A DNA stretch of 64,000 nucleotides from Gracilimonas sp034520725 (GCA_034520725.1 JAXHNH010000011.1:620001-684000); one strand, 5' to 3'; positions 36,415 through 45,947 are shown, numbered from the stretch's first letter. Program-made: numbers and translations. Notes: generated by a model from the letters alone, not told the origin.

Positions 36415-36977
36415 TGAATCATATGAAACGATTACTCCTAATACTTCCACTCTCACTTATGATCTTGTATGGCTGTTCGACTACAGAACAGAGTATAGAC
36501 GAGGCTATGGATGAGATCGAGCGCAATTATTCTTCTAGTGAGGAGTTCAAAATGCTCAAAATTGAAACGCTGAGAACAACTCTTGCTGACTCATACTCCA
36601 ATAAGCAGAATAAGATACCTGACGCCTTCAACCAAACCAAAGTTAAGCGGGAAGTTGAGAAAAACATTTATGAAGGATATAGAATACAGATTTTTTCCGG
36701 TGAAGATGTGGTTGGAGCAGATACAACCGCAGGTAACTTCAGAGCCTGGGCAGACACTACCATAGCTGGATACCAGCCTGAAACTTATGTCTTTTTCAAA
36801 ACACCATATTACAGGGTACATATAGGTGATTTCCATGAAAGAGACAAAGCCATTCAATTCTCAAATATCGTTAAAAGATTCTTTAAAGACGCCTGGGTAG
36901 TATACGATAATGTCAATCCCGGAAACGTCCCTGCAGATACCACTACCATCGAATTGATCAGAAAGGAAGATCAATAA
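36414..36977 (+). CDS. SPOR-domain lipoprotein
   Basis: 187 residues. The lipoprotein signal ends in LYGC (Cys about residue 21; Met4 is an alternative start). A SPOR-like domain covers about residues 85-165 ('GYRIQIFSGEDV', 'YYRVHIGDFHERDKAIQFSN'), the fold that binds denuded peptidoglycan glycan strands at the division site. The start overlaps the stop of the preceding gene by one base (TAATG), so it is translationally linked to the deoC block, although the functions look unrelated. Confidence 0.82.
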   Translation: MNHMKRLLLILPLSLMILYGCSTTEQSIDEAMDEIERNYSSSEEFKMLKIETLRTTLADSYSNKQNKIPDAFNQTKVKREVEKNIYEGYRIQIFSGEDVVGADTTAGNFRAWADTTIAGYQPETYVFFKTPYYRVHIGDFHERDKAIQFSNIVKRFFKDAWVVYDNVNPGNVPADTTTIELIRKEDQ

Positions 36978-37087
36978 GCTTATTTGACCCACTTGCTATA
37001 GGCCTGCATAAAACTTCGTAATTAATGCTCAACTTTTTGTGTATTATTACGAAGAAGTAAACGAATTAAAGCAAACTACAGATAACT

Positions 37088-38233
37088 TTGGGTTTAAAGA
37101 ACGAAGCGCAATCCGGATACGGTACCAAAAAATTCTACAAAGAATATGTATCCGGTATGAGCCGGGAACGGTTTTCGAAAGAATTAAGTGCAGATACCGA
37201 GCGCCTAAAACTGGTCTATAAGGAAGCGGTAGAGGATATTGAACGCCAACAGGGGCAGCAACTTCCGGGACACGTAAAGTTTCTTCGTCTATTTTCAGAT
37301 CTGACCCAACGCCTCAATCCCACCAGACGATTAATCTTTGGCTTAGGTTCCGTCAGTTTTGCAGCTCATTATATACTGAGTTTTTTCGGGGTCCTACCCT
37401 ACTTCTTTTTAGGCAACCTTCTGCTTCCCTTCGGTTTTGTTTCAATGTTCATGCTGCTCCTTATTGAACTGCTGGAAAAATCTGATGTTCAAAAAGAGAT
37501 CGATCTTGCTCGTGAAATTCAATTAAGCCTTTTGCCCGGCACCTCTCTTAATAAGAAGAATCTTGAAGTCTACTCTTTCGCACACACAGCCAAGGAAGTT
37601 GGCGGAGATTATCTTGATGTGATAGAAACTGATGGCGGGACCTATGTAATTATAGCTGATGTATCAGGAAAAGGACTCAGTGCCGCATTGTATATGGTTC
37701 GGCTACAGGCTTTGGTAAGCATGATCATTGAAAAGGAAAAACCCTCACCCAAAGAACTTTTTCTTCAGTTAAACAACTATATAAAAAGTAATAGCCGTGA
37801 TAAGACCTTTGTTACAGGTTGTGTAGCTTACTTCCCGAATGATGAGGAACACTTTGAGTACATCAGAGCCGGCCATAATATCCCTATCTACTACAACAAG
37901 GATCGGGATGTAACCTATAAACTCAAATCAAACGGATTTGCCCTTGGCATGACCTCGACCAAGATTTTAGACCAGAACATGGAGGTTAAGAGATTTCACT
38001 TTAAACCCGGCGATTCTGTTTTCTTCTACACGGATGGTTTAAATGAAGCACGAAATGTTCATGGTGAGGAATATGGTGAAGACCGTATCGAATCTCTTAT
38101 GGAGATCTACGGCTCACTCCATGCCAAAACGATCATTGGCAAAGTTCAATCCTCACTGGAAACATTTATCGGGAATGAAAAACCACTGGACGATGTCACA
38201 TTTACCTGTGTTCATCGCCCAGCGAAAATATAA
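37088..38233 (+). CDS. RsbU/SpoIIE-type PP2C protein phosphatase, membrane-bound
   Basis: 381 residues. The start at TTG 37088 is the first possible one, as the frame closes at 37067; an internal Met24 at 37157 is an alternative. A cytoplasmic N-terminal helix region is followed by two TM segments (about 84-130) and a PP2C-like SpoIIE domain (about 160-378). The domain has the metal-binding 'GGDYLDVIE', 'IADVSGKGLSAALYM', 'RAGHNIPIYY' and 'YTDGLNEARN'. Such phosphatases act on anti-sigma-factor antagonists in partner-switching. No such partner is beside it. Confidence 0.88.
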   Translation: MGLKNEAQSGYGTKKFYKEYVSGMSRERFSKELSADTERLKLVYKEAVEDIERQQGQQLPGHVKFLRLFSDLTQRLNPTRRLIFGLGSVSFAAHYILSFFGVLPYFFLGNLLLPFGFVSMFMLLLIELLEKSDVQKEIDLAREIQLSLLPGTSLNKKNLEVYSFAHTAKEVGGDYLDVIETDGGTYVIIADVSGKGLSAALYMVRLQALVSMIIEKEKPSPKELFLQLNNYIKSNSRDKTFVTGCVAYFPNDEEHFEYIRAGHNIPIYYNKDRDVTYKLKSNGFALGMTSTKILDQNMEVKRFHFKPGDSVFFYTDGLNEARNVHGEEYGEDRIESLMEIYGSLHAKTIIGKVQSSLETFIGNEKPLDDVTFTCVHRPAKI

Positions 38234-38240
38234 AGACTGG

Positions 38241-40241
38241 TTATTTGTTTTCTAAAACTGCATTCACAACAGCTTCTGAGGTAATACCAAAGTGCTCATA
38301 GAGTTCCTCGTACGGTGCTGACTCGCCAAAAGAATTCATGCCGATAGCTTTTCCATTTGGTCCCACATACCGTTCCCAACCAAAGGTGGCTCCAGCTTCA
38401 ATGGATACCCTGTTCGTTACTGAACTTGGAAGTATCTTTTCTCTGTAAGATGTATCCTGCTTCTCAAATAACTCCCAGCTTGGCATACTTACCACACGGG
38501 CATCTACACCTTTCTCACTAAGTGTTTCCCTGGCCTCAATTGCATACTGAAGCTCAGATCCGGTTCCAATTATGATCGCCTCAGGCAACTCACCTTCTGA
38601 ATCCGAATAGATATACGCCCCTTTCTTGACCAAGTCGGCCGCATTAGAATCTGTACGTTCAAGTGTCGGCAGGTTTTGACGGGTTAGCACAAGCAGTGTT
38701 GGACCGTTTTCATTTTCAATAGCTGCTTTCCATGCGTGGGATGTTTCATTGGCATCACCCGGTCTAAGGATGGTTATATTCGGCATAGCCCTTAAACTTG
38801 GCAGATGCTCAATTGGTTGGTGAGTCGGTCCATCTTCACCCAAACCAATACTATCATGGGTCAATACAAAAATAGAAGGGATCTTCATTAAAGCTGCCAA
38901 TCTTATAGCAGGTCGCATATAATCCGTAAATACAAAGAAGGTGGCACCATAGGGAATCATACCACCATGCAGTACCATCCCGTTTACGGCGGCTCCCATA
39001 CCATGCTCTCTCACACCATAATGGACCGTACGCCCTGTCGGGGAGTCTTCAATAAACGAGCCATAACCTTCGATATCCGTTTTGGTACTACCACCAAGAT
39101 CCGCTGATCCTCCAAACAAATTAGGAACAACATCTTTTATAGCATTGATCACCTTACCTGAGGCAGCACGACTCGCCATTCCTTTTTTATCTGCTTCAAA
39201 AACAGGAAGCGATTTACCAAACTCATCTGAGATCTTTCTGTTCATCCAGGCTTTAAATACTTCAGCTTCCTTCGAATAGTTTTTCTCATATTTTTCCAGT
39301 CCTGAACTCCACTCGTCTTCGGCTTTTTGGCCTTTCTCTACAGCTTCACGAAATTTATTTAAGGCTTCTGATGGAATGTGAAATGGCTCCTCACTATCCC
39401 ACCCGTAGGCTTCTTTCGTCAGTTTAACCTCTTCTTTTCCAAGGGGTGAACCGTGAGATGATTCACTATCCTGCTTGTTTGGGCTACCAAATCCGATATG
39501 TGTTTTACAAACGATAAGGGAAGGTTTGTCAGTCACAGACTGTGATTCCTCAATTGCAGCAGTGATCTGATCATGATCATGGCCGTCAATTTCTATTACA
39601 TGCCATTTATACGCTTCAAAACGCTGCGATACATCCTCAGTAAAGGCTATGTCGGTTGATCCTTCGATTGAAATACTGTTTGAATCATACAGGTAGATAA
39701 TCTTACCCAAGCCCATGTGCCCGGCCATGGATGCAGATTCATGAGATATACCTTCCATCAGGTCTCCATCACTCACAATAGCATATGTGTAATGGTCTGC
39801 GATCTTCTGATCACCCTTGTTGAACTTTGCTGCCAGAAAATGTTCAGCCATAGCCATCCCTACTCCGGTTCCAAATCCCTGGCCCAATGGGCCGGTAGTG
39901 GTTTCAACCCCCGGTGTCATGCCATATTCCGGATGACCGGGAGTTTTACTTCCCATTTGCCTGAAGTTCTTTATCTCATCAAGGCTAAGGTCATACCCTG
40001 TTAAATGCAATAAACTGTAGAGCAACATTGAACCATGACCGGCTGAGAGAATAAACCGATCCCTGTCGTACCAATTTGGGTTTTTGGGGTTATGCTTCAG
40101 GTACTTAGTCCAAAGAACATAAGCCACATCCGCCATCCCCATCGGCATACCGGGGTGACCAGAGTTTGCTTTTTCAACCCCATCAATTGACAATGTTCTG
40201 ATTGTGTTAACGCATAGTTGATCAAGTTTAGAAGCAGGCAT
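38241..40241 (-). CDS. tkt: Transketolase
   Basis: 666 residues, full length, cytoplasmic, TPP-dependent. It links the pentose-phosphate pathway and glycolysis by transferring two-carbon units. TPP motif 'SDGDLMEGISHESASMAGH' at about residues 155-175. The substrate-binding 'GHPGMPMGMADVAYVLW' is near 27 and the pyrimidine-domain 'TFFVFTDYMRPAIRLAALM' near 425. It is convergent with the phosphatase gene, with only 7 bases between stops. Confidence 0.97.
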   Translation of the reverse strand: MPASKLDQLCVNTIRTLSIDGVEKANSGHPGMPMGMADVAYVLWTKYLKHNPKNPNWYDRDRFILSAGHGSMLLYSLLHLTGYDLSLDEIKNFRQMGSKTPGHPEYGMTPGVETTTGPLGQGFGTGVGMAMAEHFLAAKFNKGDQKIADHYTYAIVSDGDLMEGISHESASMAGHMGLGKIIYLYDSNSISIEGSTDIAFTEDVSQRFEAYKWHVIEIDGHDHDQITAAIEESQSVTDKPSLIVCKTHIGFGSPNKQDSESSHGSPLGKEEVKLTKEAYGWDSEEPFHIPSEALNKFREAVEKGQKAEDEWSSGLEKYEKNYSKEAEVFKAWMNRKISDEFGKSLPVFEADKKGMASRAASGKVINAIKDVVPNLFGGSADLGGSTKTDIEGYGSFIEDSPTGRTVHYGVREHGMGAAVNGMVLHGGMIPYGATFFVFTDYMRPAIRLAALMKIPSIFVLTHDSIGLGEDGPTHQPIEHLPSLRAMPNITILRPGDANETSHAWKAAIENENGPTLLVLTRQNLPTLERTDSNAADLVKKGAYIYSDSEGELPEAIIIGTGSELQYAIEARETLSEKGVDARVVSMPSWELFEKQDTSYREKILPSSVTNRVSIEAGATFGWERYVGPNGKAIGMNSFGESAPYEELYEHFGITSEAVVNAVLENK

Positions 40242-40341
40242 AAAAGGCTTTAGTTAAGTTTTAGAATAATGAGTTGATAAAGGTCCCAAAGATACCAATT
40301 AAGGATTTTGGAAGAAAAGGAATCTTAGATTTATTGCATAA

Positions 40342-40373
40342 AAAAAGCCACGTTCGTTAAGAACGCGGCTTTT
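40342..40373 (-). terminator. Intrinsic terminator after the TPR gene
   Basis: AAGCC-x-CGTTC / GAACG-x-GGCTT stem with one mismatch and a 5-base loop, followed on the minus strand by a run of T. It lies about 20 bases after the TPR gene stop. Confidence 0.8.
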
Positions 40374-40394
40374 AAATTCATTTACATCAGTTTT

Positions 40395-41429
40395 CTATTC
40401 TGCTGTTGAATCACACTTCAGCTCAAATTCCATTTTATGCTCTGCAGGAGCTCTGAATGAACCGAAAAGTGCGTTTGAAAATGCATCACAGGCATTTGTC
40501 TTGTTACCGAGTGTTTGGTGGGCAAAGCCTAATTCAAAATAGATCTTGGCTTTATCAGTTCTACCACCGTTTTCGTATTCAAGTGCCTGGTTGGCATGAT
40601 CTATTGCTTGCTGTGCTTTGCTGTTTTTGTTGTAAGCTTCAGCTAAACGGTAATGGGCATCTGCTGATTCAGCATTGTAATTCAGAGCTTTATTCAACGA
40701 TTCAACAGCTGTGCTGATCTCACCGTTAGTGACTGCTTTAGACCCAACCGCAACAAGCTCATCATGAGCAGCATCTCTGGCTTTGTTGGAAATATTAATT
40801 TTGTTTGTAGCATCTCCAACCTGAATGGCTCTGTCGTACCATTCCAACATATCATCAATGCCCTGGTCAATAATTCCGTCACCGTTGGTATCATTTACTT
40901 TCTTAGAAATCTTTGCTTTCTGGAAGTAAGCTGCAGCATAATTGGAATTCAGGTTCAGTGCACGATCCACAGCTTCTTCAGCACCAGCTATATCATCCTG
41001 GCTGTAAAGTAGTACAGATTTACTGTAATATAGTTGAGGGATAGCACCTTGCGCACTTGGAGCATACCGAGTATCCCCATATTCCTCACTTACACTGATA
41101 ACTTCTCTAAAATCATTGATCGCTTGTTCGAGATCAGCAAGGTCCTTGCTTTGCTGGAATGCCTGATAAGAGGTACGTGCTTTAGCAAAGTACATTTTTG
41201 GAATTTGGCTCTCTGCATTTTGCTTAAGGTCCTCACCTTCAGGTCCAAGCTGATTAGCCATGGTAATGACTTGCTCAAATGAAGAGATTGCAGACTCATA
41301 GTTATTGGATTGCGCTTCTTCAAGGCCTGCATTATACAGCTGAACTGCTTGTGTTCTGTCTTGAGCATGAATAGAAGTTGCCATTAGCCCTAAGACCAAA
41401 GCAAATAAACTTATTTTTAAAACCTTCAT
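40395..41429 (-). CDS. Exported TPR-repeat protein
   Basis: 344 residues. A signal peptide covers about 1-22 (cut after IHA). Four to five tetratricopeptide repeats follow ('AVQLYNAGLEEAQSNNYESA', 'AGAEEAVDRALNLNSNYAAA', 'SADAHYRLAEAYNKNSKAQQ'). The role is not known; TPR proteins of this size in the periplasm usually act as adaptors in envelope assembly or secretion. A single gene with its own terminator. Confidence 0.82.
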   Translation of the reverse strand: MKVLKISLFALVLGLMATSIHAQDRTQAVQLYNAGLEEAQSNNYESAISSFEQVITMANQLGPEGEDLKQNAESQIPKMYFAKARTSYQAFQQSKDLADLEQAINDFREVISVSEEYGDTRYAPSAQGAIPQLYYSKSVLLYSQDDIAGAEEAVDRALNLNSNYAAAYFQKAKISKKVNDTNGDGIIDQGIDDMLEWYDRAIQVGDATNKINISNKARDAAHDELVAVGSKAVTNGEISTAVESLNKALNYNAESADAHYRLAEAYNKNSKAQQAIDHANQALEYENGGRTDKAKIYFELGFAHQTLGNKTNACDAFSNALFGSFRAPAEHKMEFELKCDSTAE

Positions 41430-41562
41430 ATCTATATTTAGTTTTGTCGTTAGTTGCAGCGCCGAATTTAATAAAAAATGACACTGAAGTTAAATAAATA
41501 ACTGTTTTTTTAATGTTTTAGTATTTTTTATCAAAAATGAGTGGAATATGTTCCCTTTAAAC

Positions 41563-42258
41563 TTAAAAGTTTGGCATAGGTTCCTTTTTGCTATAGAAAT
41601 CACAAATGATATCTACAACCTCATCAGTTGAATCAGTAACGTGGAATAGGTCTGTATCTTTATCTGAAATTGTTCCCCACTCTTTCATTGTTTTATTCAT
41701 CCAGTCAACCAAACCTTCCCAGTAAGAACTACCAAACAAAATGATCGGTATCTGATCAATTTTTCTGGTTTGTATGAGTGTCAGACTTTCGAATAACTCA
41801 TCAAGGGTGCCAAATCCACCAGGAAACACCACAAATCCCTGGGCATACTTCACAAACATCACTTTTCTTACAAAGAAATAGTTGAAGTTGATCATGAAGT
41901 CCGGATCTACATGTTGATTTATACCCTGCTCAAACGGAAGGCTTATACCAAGGCCAACTGACTTACCTTTAGCAAGTTCAGCCCCTTTGTTACCTGCTTC
42001 CATAATGCCGGGTCCACCACCGGTAATCACTCCAAAACCTTTTTTTGTGATTTTATCTGCAGTTTCAACTGCAAGCTGATAATATTCATTTTCAGGTGTT
42101 GTTCTTGCTGAACCGAATATTGATATGCATGGTCCGATCTGAAAAAGCTTGTCATAGCCCTCAACAAATTCACCCATTATTTTAAATACACTCCAAATAT
42201 CCCGGTCAATACCTTTGGATTGATTCTGATTTTGAAATTCTCTTTCGTCTTTGGTCAT
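41563..42258 (-). CDS. LOG-family protein (cytokinin riboside monophosphate phosphoribohydrolase type)
   Basis: 231 residues. Signature motifs are GGGPGIMEAGNKGA (residues 80-93) and PGGFGTLDE (146-154), the nucleotide-binding and catalytic parts of the family long mislabelled lysine decarboxylase. It cleaves nucleoside monophosphates to base and ribose-5-phosphate. It follows the DUF5683 gene with a 6-base gap, so it is probably part of the parA-parB transcript. Confidence 0.93.
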   Translation of the reverse strand: MTKDEREFQNQNQSKGIDRDIWSVFKIMGEFVEGYDKLFQIGPCISIFGSARTTPENEYYQLAVETADKITKKGFGVITGGGPGIMEAGNKGAELAKGKSVGLGISLPFEQGINQHVDPDFMINFNYFFVRKVMFVKYAQGFVVFPGGFGTLDELFESLTLIQTRKIDQIPIILFGSSYWEGLVDWMNKTMKEWGTISDKDTDLFHVTDSTDEVVDIICDFYSKKEPMPNF

Positions 42259-42264
42259 ACTCTT

Positions 42265-42912
42265 CTAAAAATTTATTGTAAATGATACAGTTGGTACTGT
42301 TCTGTAAGTATTTTGTGCAATTAGTACCGGTTCAATATTCGTTCTTAGCGACAGATCATCACTAACATCAAAAGATCTTAAATGTGCAAACACATAGGCA
42401 TCTATTGCGTTCAATGCATATGATAACCCAATGAAAACGTAAACAAGGTCGCGCCGATTCCGATAAAAGTTTCTGTTTTGCCTTAAAGCTTCAAGGCTTG
42501 AGTTTACCGAAATGTAATCTGGTGTTGGCCCAAATCTCAGATCATCAGGTGTGTTGGGATTTAGGTTATAGTAAGCTGCCCTATAATCATGATAATTTTT
42601 GTGGAGTTGAATGCTGTAATAACTAAGACCTCCAAGAAGACCATAGACAATCGGGACTTTCCAGATCTGTTTGTTCGTAACCTGCCCCCATCCCGGGATG
42701 ATCAATGATCGTTTTAAAACTTTTTTGGGGTTCGGGAATTCCTCACCTGAGGATTTTAAAACCAAGTTATCGGGCACGAATGAACCGATCTGCTGGCTGT
42801 TATGATATTCTGTGACTGGTTGACTTAAACCTATCAAAGGCATTACCACTATCAAAAGTGCAACAATGCTAATCGATCGTATCAAAGATTGATAATATGC
42901 GTTCAAGGTCGT
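42265..42912 (-). CDS. DUF5683 membrane protein
   Basis: 215 residues from the Met at 42912 (MTTLNAYYQSLIRS); an earlier in-frame Met at 42945 would lengthen the overlap with parB. N-terminal signal or TM segment, then the DUF5683 core 'PKKVLKRSLIIPGWGQVTNK' and 'KVPIVYGLLGGLSYYSI', with further TM helices ('LVYVFIGLSYALNAIDAYVF'). The family is characteristic of Bacteroidota and relatives and usually sits next to parB, as here. The start lies inside the 3' end of parB (about 44-base overlap). Function unknown. Confidence 0.85.
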   Translation of the reverse strand, partial: TTLNAYYQSLIRSISIVALLIVVMPLIGLSQPVTEYHNSQQIGSFVPDNLVLKSSGEEFPNPKKVLKRSLIIPGWGQVTNKQIWKVPIVYGLLGGLSYYSIQLHKNYHDYRAAYYNLNPNTPDDLRFGPTPDYISVNSSLEALRQNRNFYRNRRDLVYVFIGLSYALNAIDAYVFAHLRSFDVSDDLSLRTNIEPVLIAQNTYRTVPTVSFTINF

Positions 42913-43810
42913 CATCTGAATAATATTCAATCCTGATTTCGCCACCTTCCTTTTTGGATTTCACATTTACTTTGGTACTAAACTTCCGCCGTAAACGAGC
43001 TGAAATATCCTTAAAAAATGGGTCATCGGAATTATCTTCCACTGCCTTCTTTTTATTACTATTACTTTTAGTGGGTGAGCTAACTTTGCGGACTTCCTGT
43101 TCGATCTGGCGAACTGAGATCCCATCCTCGACCACTTTATCAAGAATCTTCTTTTGTACGTCCTCATCTTCAATTGTTATCAAAGAGCGGGCGTGCCCCA
43201 TAGATATCTTATTTGCCTTAAGAGCTGACTGGATGAAATCAGGCAGATTTAAAAGGCGCAGCATATTGGTAACAGTTGTTCGGTTCTTCCCCACTCGTTC
43301 TGCAACCTGTGCTTGCGTGTAATCAAATTCTTCCAGCAGTCTTTTATAACCTAATGCAACTTCCAGCGGATTCAGTTCTTCACGCTGAATATTCTCGATG
43401 AGGGCAAATGCCATACTCTGCTCATCATCAGCTTCCCTGATAAAAGCCGGAATTTCCTTAAGCCCACCAAGTTTGGCAGCTCTGAGACGTCGCTCACCGC
43501 TGATCAACTCAAAACGCTTCTCGCCGATATATCTAACTGTTATCGGCTGAATTAGTCCATGTTCCTTTATGGAGTCAGCAAGTTCTTCGAGTCTTTCCTC
43601 ATCAAAGTCTTTACGGGGCTGATGAGGATTTTTTCTGATATGGTCTACCGGAACAAAAAGAACAATGTTTACTCTGTCTTCCGGTTTAACAAAACTTTTT
43701 TCTACACCCTCTCCTCTTGGAGCTTGTTCACCCGCACCAAGATTATCTTCATCGCGGTATTCAGGGAAAAAAGCTCCTAAACCACGCCCTAAAACTTTCT
43801 TTGTAGCCAT
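42869..43810 (-). CDS. parB: Chromosome-partitioning protein ParB
   Basis: 313 residues. The ParB/Srx CTP-binding domain contains 'IRKNPHQPRKDFDEERLEEL' and the 'GERRLRAAKLGG' box near residue 105. The helix-turn-helix is near 'TQAQVAERVGKNRTTVTNML', and a C-terminal dimerisation domain follows. It loads onto parS sites and recruits SMC. Preceded 11 bases upstream by parA. I looked for a parS 16-mer (TGTTTCACGTGAAACA type) in the window and found none. Confidence 0.95.
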   Translation of the reverse strand: MATKKVLGRGLGAFFPEYRDEDNLGAGEQAPRGEGVEKSFVKPEDRVNIVLFVPVDHIRKNPHQPRKDFDEERLEELADSIKEHGLIQPITVRYIGEKRFELISGERRLRAAKLGGLKEIPAFIREADDEQSMAFALIENIQREELNPLEVALGYKRLLEEFDYTQAQVAERVGKNRTTVTNMLRLLNLPDFIQSALKANKISMGHARSLITIEDEDVQKKILDKVVEDGISVRQIEQEVRKVSSPTKSNSNKKKAVEDNSDDPFFKDISARLRRKFSTKVNVKSKKEGGEIRIEYYSDDDLERILSIFDTID

Positions 43811-43821
43811 AGTTATAAATA

Positions 43822-44619
43822 TTAGTCAGTGAGAACAGGGCTGTTCTTGAATAGCTTCTTGTTATTTTTGATGATCTCACGTGCTAAGGCAAGATAATTC
43901 TTGGACCCTACACTTGTGGAATCGTATAGCAAAGCGGGTTTACCAAAACTTGGTGCTTCTGCCAATCTAACGTTTCTTGCAATGACTGATTTAAAAACTC
44001 GGTCGTCAAAATATCTCTTCACTTCATCAGCTACCTGATTCGATAGTCTTGTACGAGTATCGTACATAGTCAAAAGAACGCCTTCAATGTCCAGCTCAGG
44101 ATTCAAATGCTGACGTACGATCTTGATTGTATTAAGAAGTTGTCCCAACCCTTCAAGCGCAAAATATTCACACTGAACTGGAATAACGATAGAATCGGAA
44201 GCGGTTAGTGCGTTGATGGTAAGAAGACCTAACGAAGGTGGACAGTCAATGATCACAAAATCATACTTCTCACGAATACTTTCGATTGCTCGTTTCAGAA
44301 TATTTTCACGTTGATCACGATCTATCATCTCGATTTCAGCACCAACAAGGTTGATATGTGCAGGCACCAGATCAAGAAAGTCCAGTTCTGTTTGCCTGAT
44401 CGTGTCATCAATTTCAGTACTACCGATCATGACCTCATAAATAGAATTGGTCACTGTTTTCGTGTCAATGCCCAATCCACTTGTGGTATTACTTTGAGGA
44501 TCGATATCTATAACAAGCGTAGAATGCTCGATAGCTGCTAAACTGGCAGCCAGGTTAATTGCCGTAGTTGTTTTTCCTACTCCACCTTTCTGATTGGCAA
44601 TTGAAATTACTTTTCCCAT
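43822..44619 (-). CDS. parA: Chromosome-partitioning ATPase ParA
   Basis: 265 residues. The deviant Walker A is KGGVGKTT (residues 11-18), with Walker A' 'LVIDIDPQSNTTSGLG' and Walker B 'FVIIDCPPSLGLLTI'. It drives segregation of the ParB-parS complex over the nucleoid. First gene of the parA-parB-DUF5683-LOG block, an arrangement often found near the replication origin, so the window may be origin-proximal (inference). Confidence 0.96.
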   Translation of the reverse strand: MGKVISIANQKGGVGKTTTAINLAASLAAIEHSTLVIDIDPQSNTTSGLGIDTKTVTNSIYEVMIGSTEIDDTIRQTELDFLDLVPAHINLVGAEIEMIDRDQRENILKRAIESIREKYDFVIIDCPPSLGLLTINALTASDSIVIPVQCEYFALEGLGQLLNTIKIVRQHLNPELDIEGVLLTMYDTRTRLSNQVADEVKRYFDDRVFKSVIARNVRLAEAPSFGKPALLYDSTSVGSKNYLALAREIIKNNKKLFKNSPVLTD

Positions 44620-44758
44620 TAAATCCTGCTTTATGCTTGTAATAGTTTTATGATAAAATTCAATATAAAGCGAGGTGTACTGCCATACAAAAATACTTAT
44701 TCACATTTATGGGTGAAGTTTTCCACATTATTTATTTAAATAACTGGCCGGCAGTTGT

Positions 44759-45313
44759 TTAATTAGAAGAACCGGTAAGAAGTATCCTCTTAGAGGAGCC
44801 GGTATTACCCATTGGTTCGCTTACAAGCTGAAGTTTATCGTAACTTTTAAGCAAATCGGGATGCATGGTTGTTTCACTTTCAGCTGTATTTGGAACTTCA
44901 CCTGCATACCTAAGAATATCGTTACGATCTACCCAGGGTTCGACTGTCCGGTCATTTGCTATATTTGTGGATCCGCTTTCAACAGCAGTCACGGGACTAT
45001 AATAAATATAACCACCTGCCAATGAAGCCAGTAAGAAAGCTGCAGCAGCCCCCCTCACAATGATGTTCTTGAATGTAAACCCGGAATTTCGTTGTGCTGC
45101 TTGTTCCGCTTGTTGAGATATGTTATCAATTAAATGTTCAGGAGGATTCTGATCAGGAAGTGCTGAGAGCTTTTTATTAGTTGCTCTCAGGCTTTCTACT
45201 TCGATCAGCAGATCTTCATCTTCCCGCATTTGTTTTTCAAATTCCAGTTCTTCAGAAGGGTCCATTTCCTTCATCAAATACCGAATAGCCTTGTGATCAT
45301 CCGTGTTGTGCAT
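44759..45313 (-). CDS. Membrane-anchored anti-sigma factor
   Basis: 184 residues. The cytoplasmic N-terminal half begins HKAIRYLMKEMDPSEELEFE, with the '..YL.GEL...E...FE' layout of anti-sigma domains but without the HxxxCxxC zinc motif. One TM helix lies at about residues 88-106, and a periplasmic tail has no known domain. It overlaps the ECF sigma gene by 17 bases, so the two are co-translated. It should hold the sigma factor inactive until an envelope signal. Confidence 0.75.
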   Translation of the reverse strand: MHNTDDHKAIRYLMKEMDPSEELEFEKQMREDEDLLIEVESLRATNKKLSALPDQNPPEHLIDNISQQAEQAAQRNSGFTFKNIIVRGAAAAFLLASLAGGYIYYSPVTAVESGSTNIANDRTVEPWVDRNDILRYAGEVPNTAESETTMHPDLLKSYDKLQLVSEPMGNTGSSKRILLTGSSN

Positions 45314-45947
45314 GTTTTTCTTTTTCTCTTTCTTCCTCGAAATGTTTTCTCAGATTTATGAGTGCGTATCTCATTCGACCTAAAGCCGTGTTAATCGATA
45401 CACCAGTAAGTTCAGCTATCTCTTTAAAAGGCATTTCGTAATAATGCCTCAAGAGAACTACTGAGCGCTGCTCTTCAGGAAGTTTTGCAATATGTTTCAT
45501 CAGACTTGAGCGGGTTTCATCTTCCACCAGCTGTTCGTCTGCATCTACAATGCTTTCGTCTTCCATCCGATCAAAATAATCGGTTGAAGAGTCCTCATCA
45601 CTCCATCCACTAACGTCAATATATCGCTTTTGTTTTCTTAAATAATCAATAGTTGCATTATGGGCAATTCTCATAACCCAAGCGATCCATTTACCCTGCT
45701 CATTATAAGTATCATCCATCTTGGTGATAACCTTAGTAAAGGTAGTCTGAAACAGATCATTAGCAATTTCAGGATTCATCACCATACTGTAGATGTATGA
45801 ATAAATTTTTTGCTGGTGACGATTCATGAGCTCATTGAATGCAGATTCATCTCCATTCTTTCTGAAATATTTTACAAGCTCACGGTCTTTAAGACCCTTG
45901 TAATTCGGTTTGTCAACGTGTCTTTTGATTAATTTCATAATAGTCAC
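45297..45947 (-). CDS. ECF-type RNA polymerase sigma factor
   Basis: 216 residues. Region 2 is 'LFQTTFTKVITKM' with 'GKWIAWVMRIAHNATIDYLR' (residues about 60-105). Region 4 is 'LPEEQRSVVLLRHYYEMPFK' with the helix-turn-helix 'EIAELTGVSINTALGRMRYA' (about 152-192). A linker of about 35 acidic residues separates them. Met1 or Met4 may start translation. Paired with the anti-sigma gene downstream. Confidence 0.92.
   Translation of the reverse strand: MTIMKLIKRHVDKPNYKGLKDRELVKYFRKNGDESAFNELMNRHQQKIYSYIYSMVMNPEIANDLFQTTFTKVITKMDDTYNEQGKWIAWVMRIAHNATIDYLRKQKRYIDVSGWSDEDSSTDYFDRMEDESIVDADEQLVEDETRSSLMKHIAKLPEEQRSVVLLRHYYEMPFKEIAELTGVSINTALGRMRYALINLRKHFEEEREKEKHAQHG

Noticed and set aside
37039..37221. 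60-residue frame overlapping the phosphatase start
   Set aside because: Different frame from the conserved phosphatase, no motif; treated as a shadow.
42869..44619. Search for a parS site near parAB
   Set aside because: No TGTTTCACGTGAAACA-like 16-mer was found by eye, so none is annotated; a computed search could still find a diverged site.
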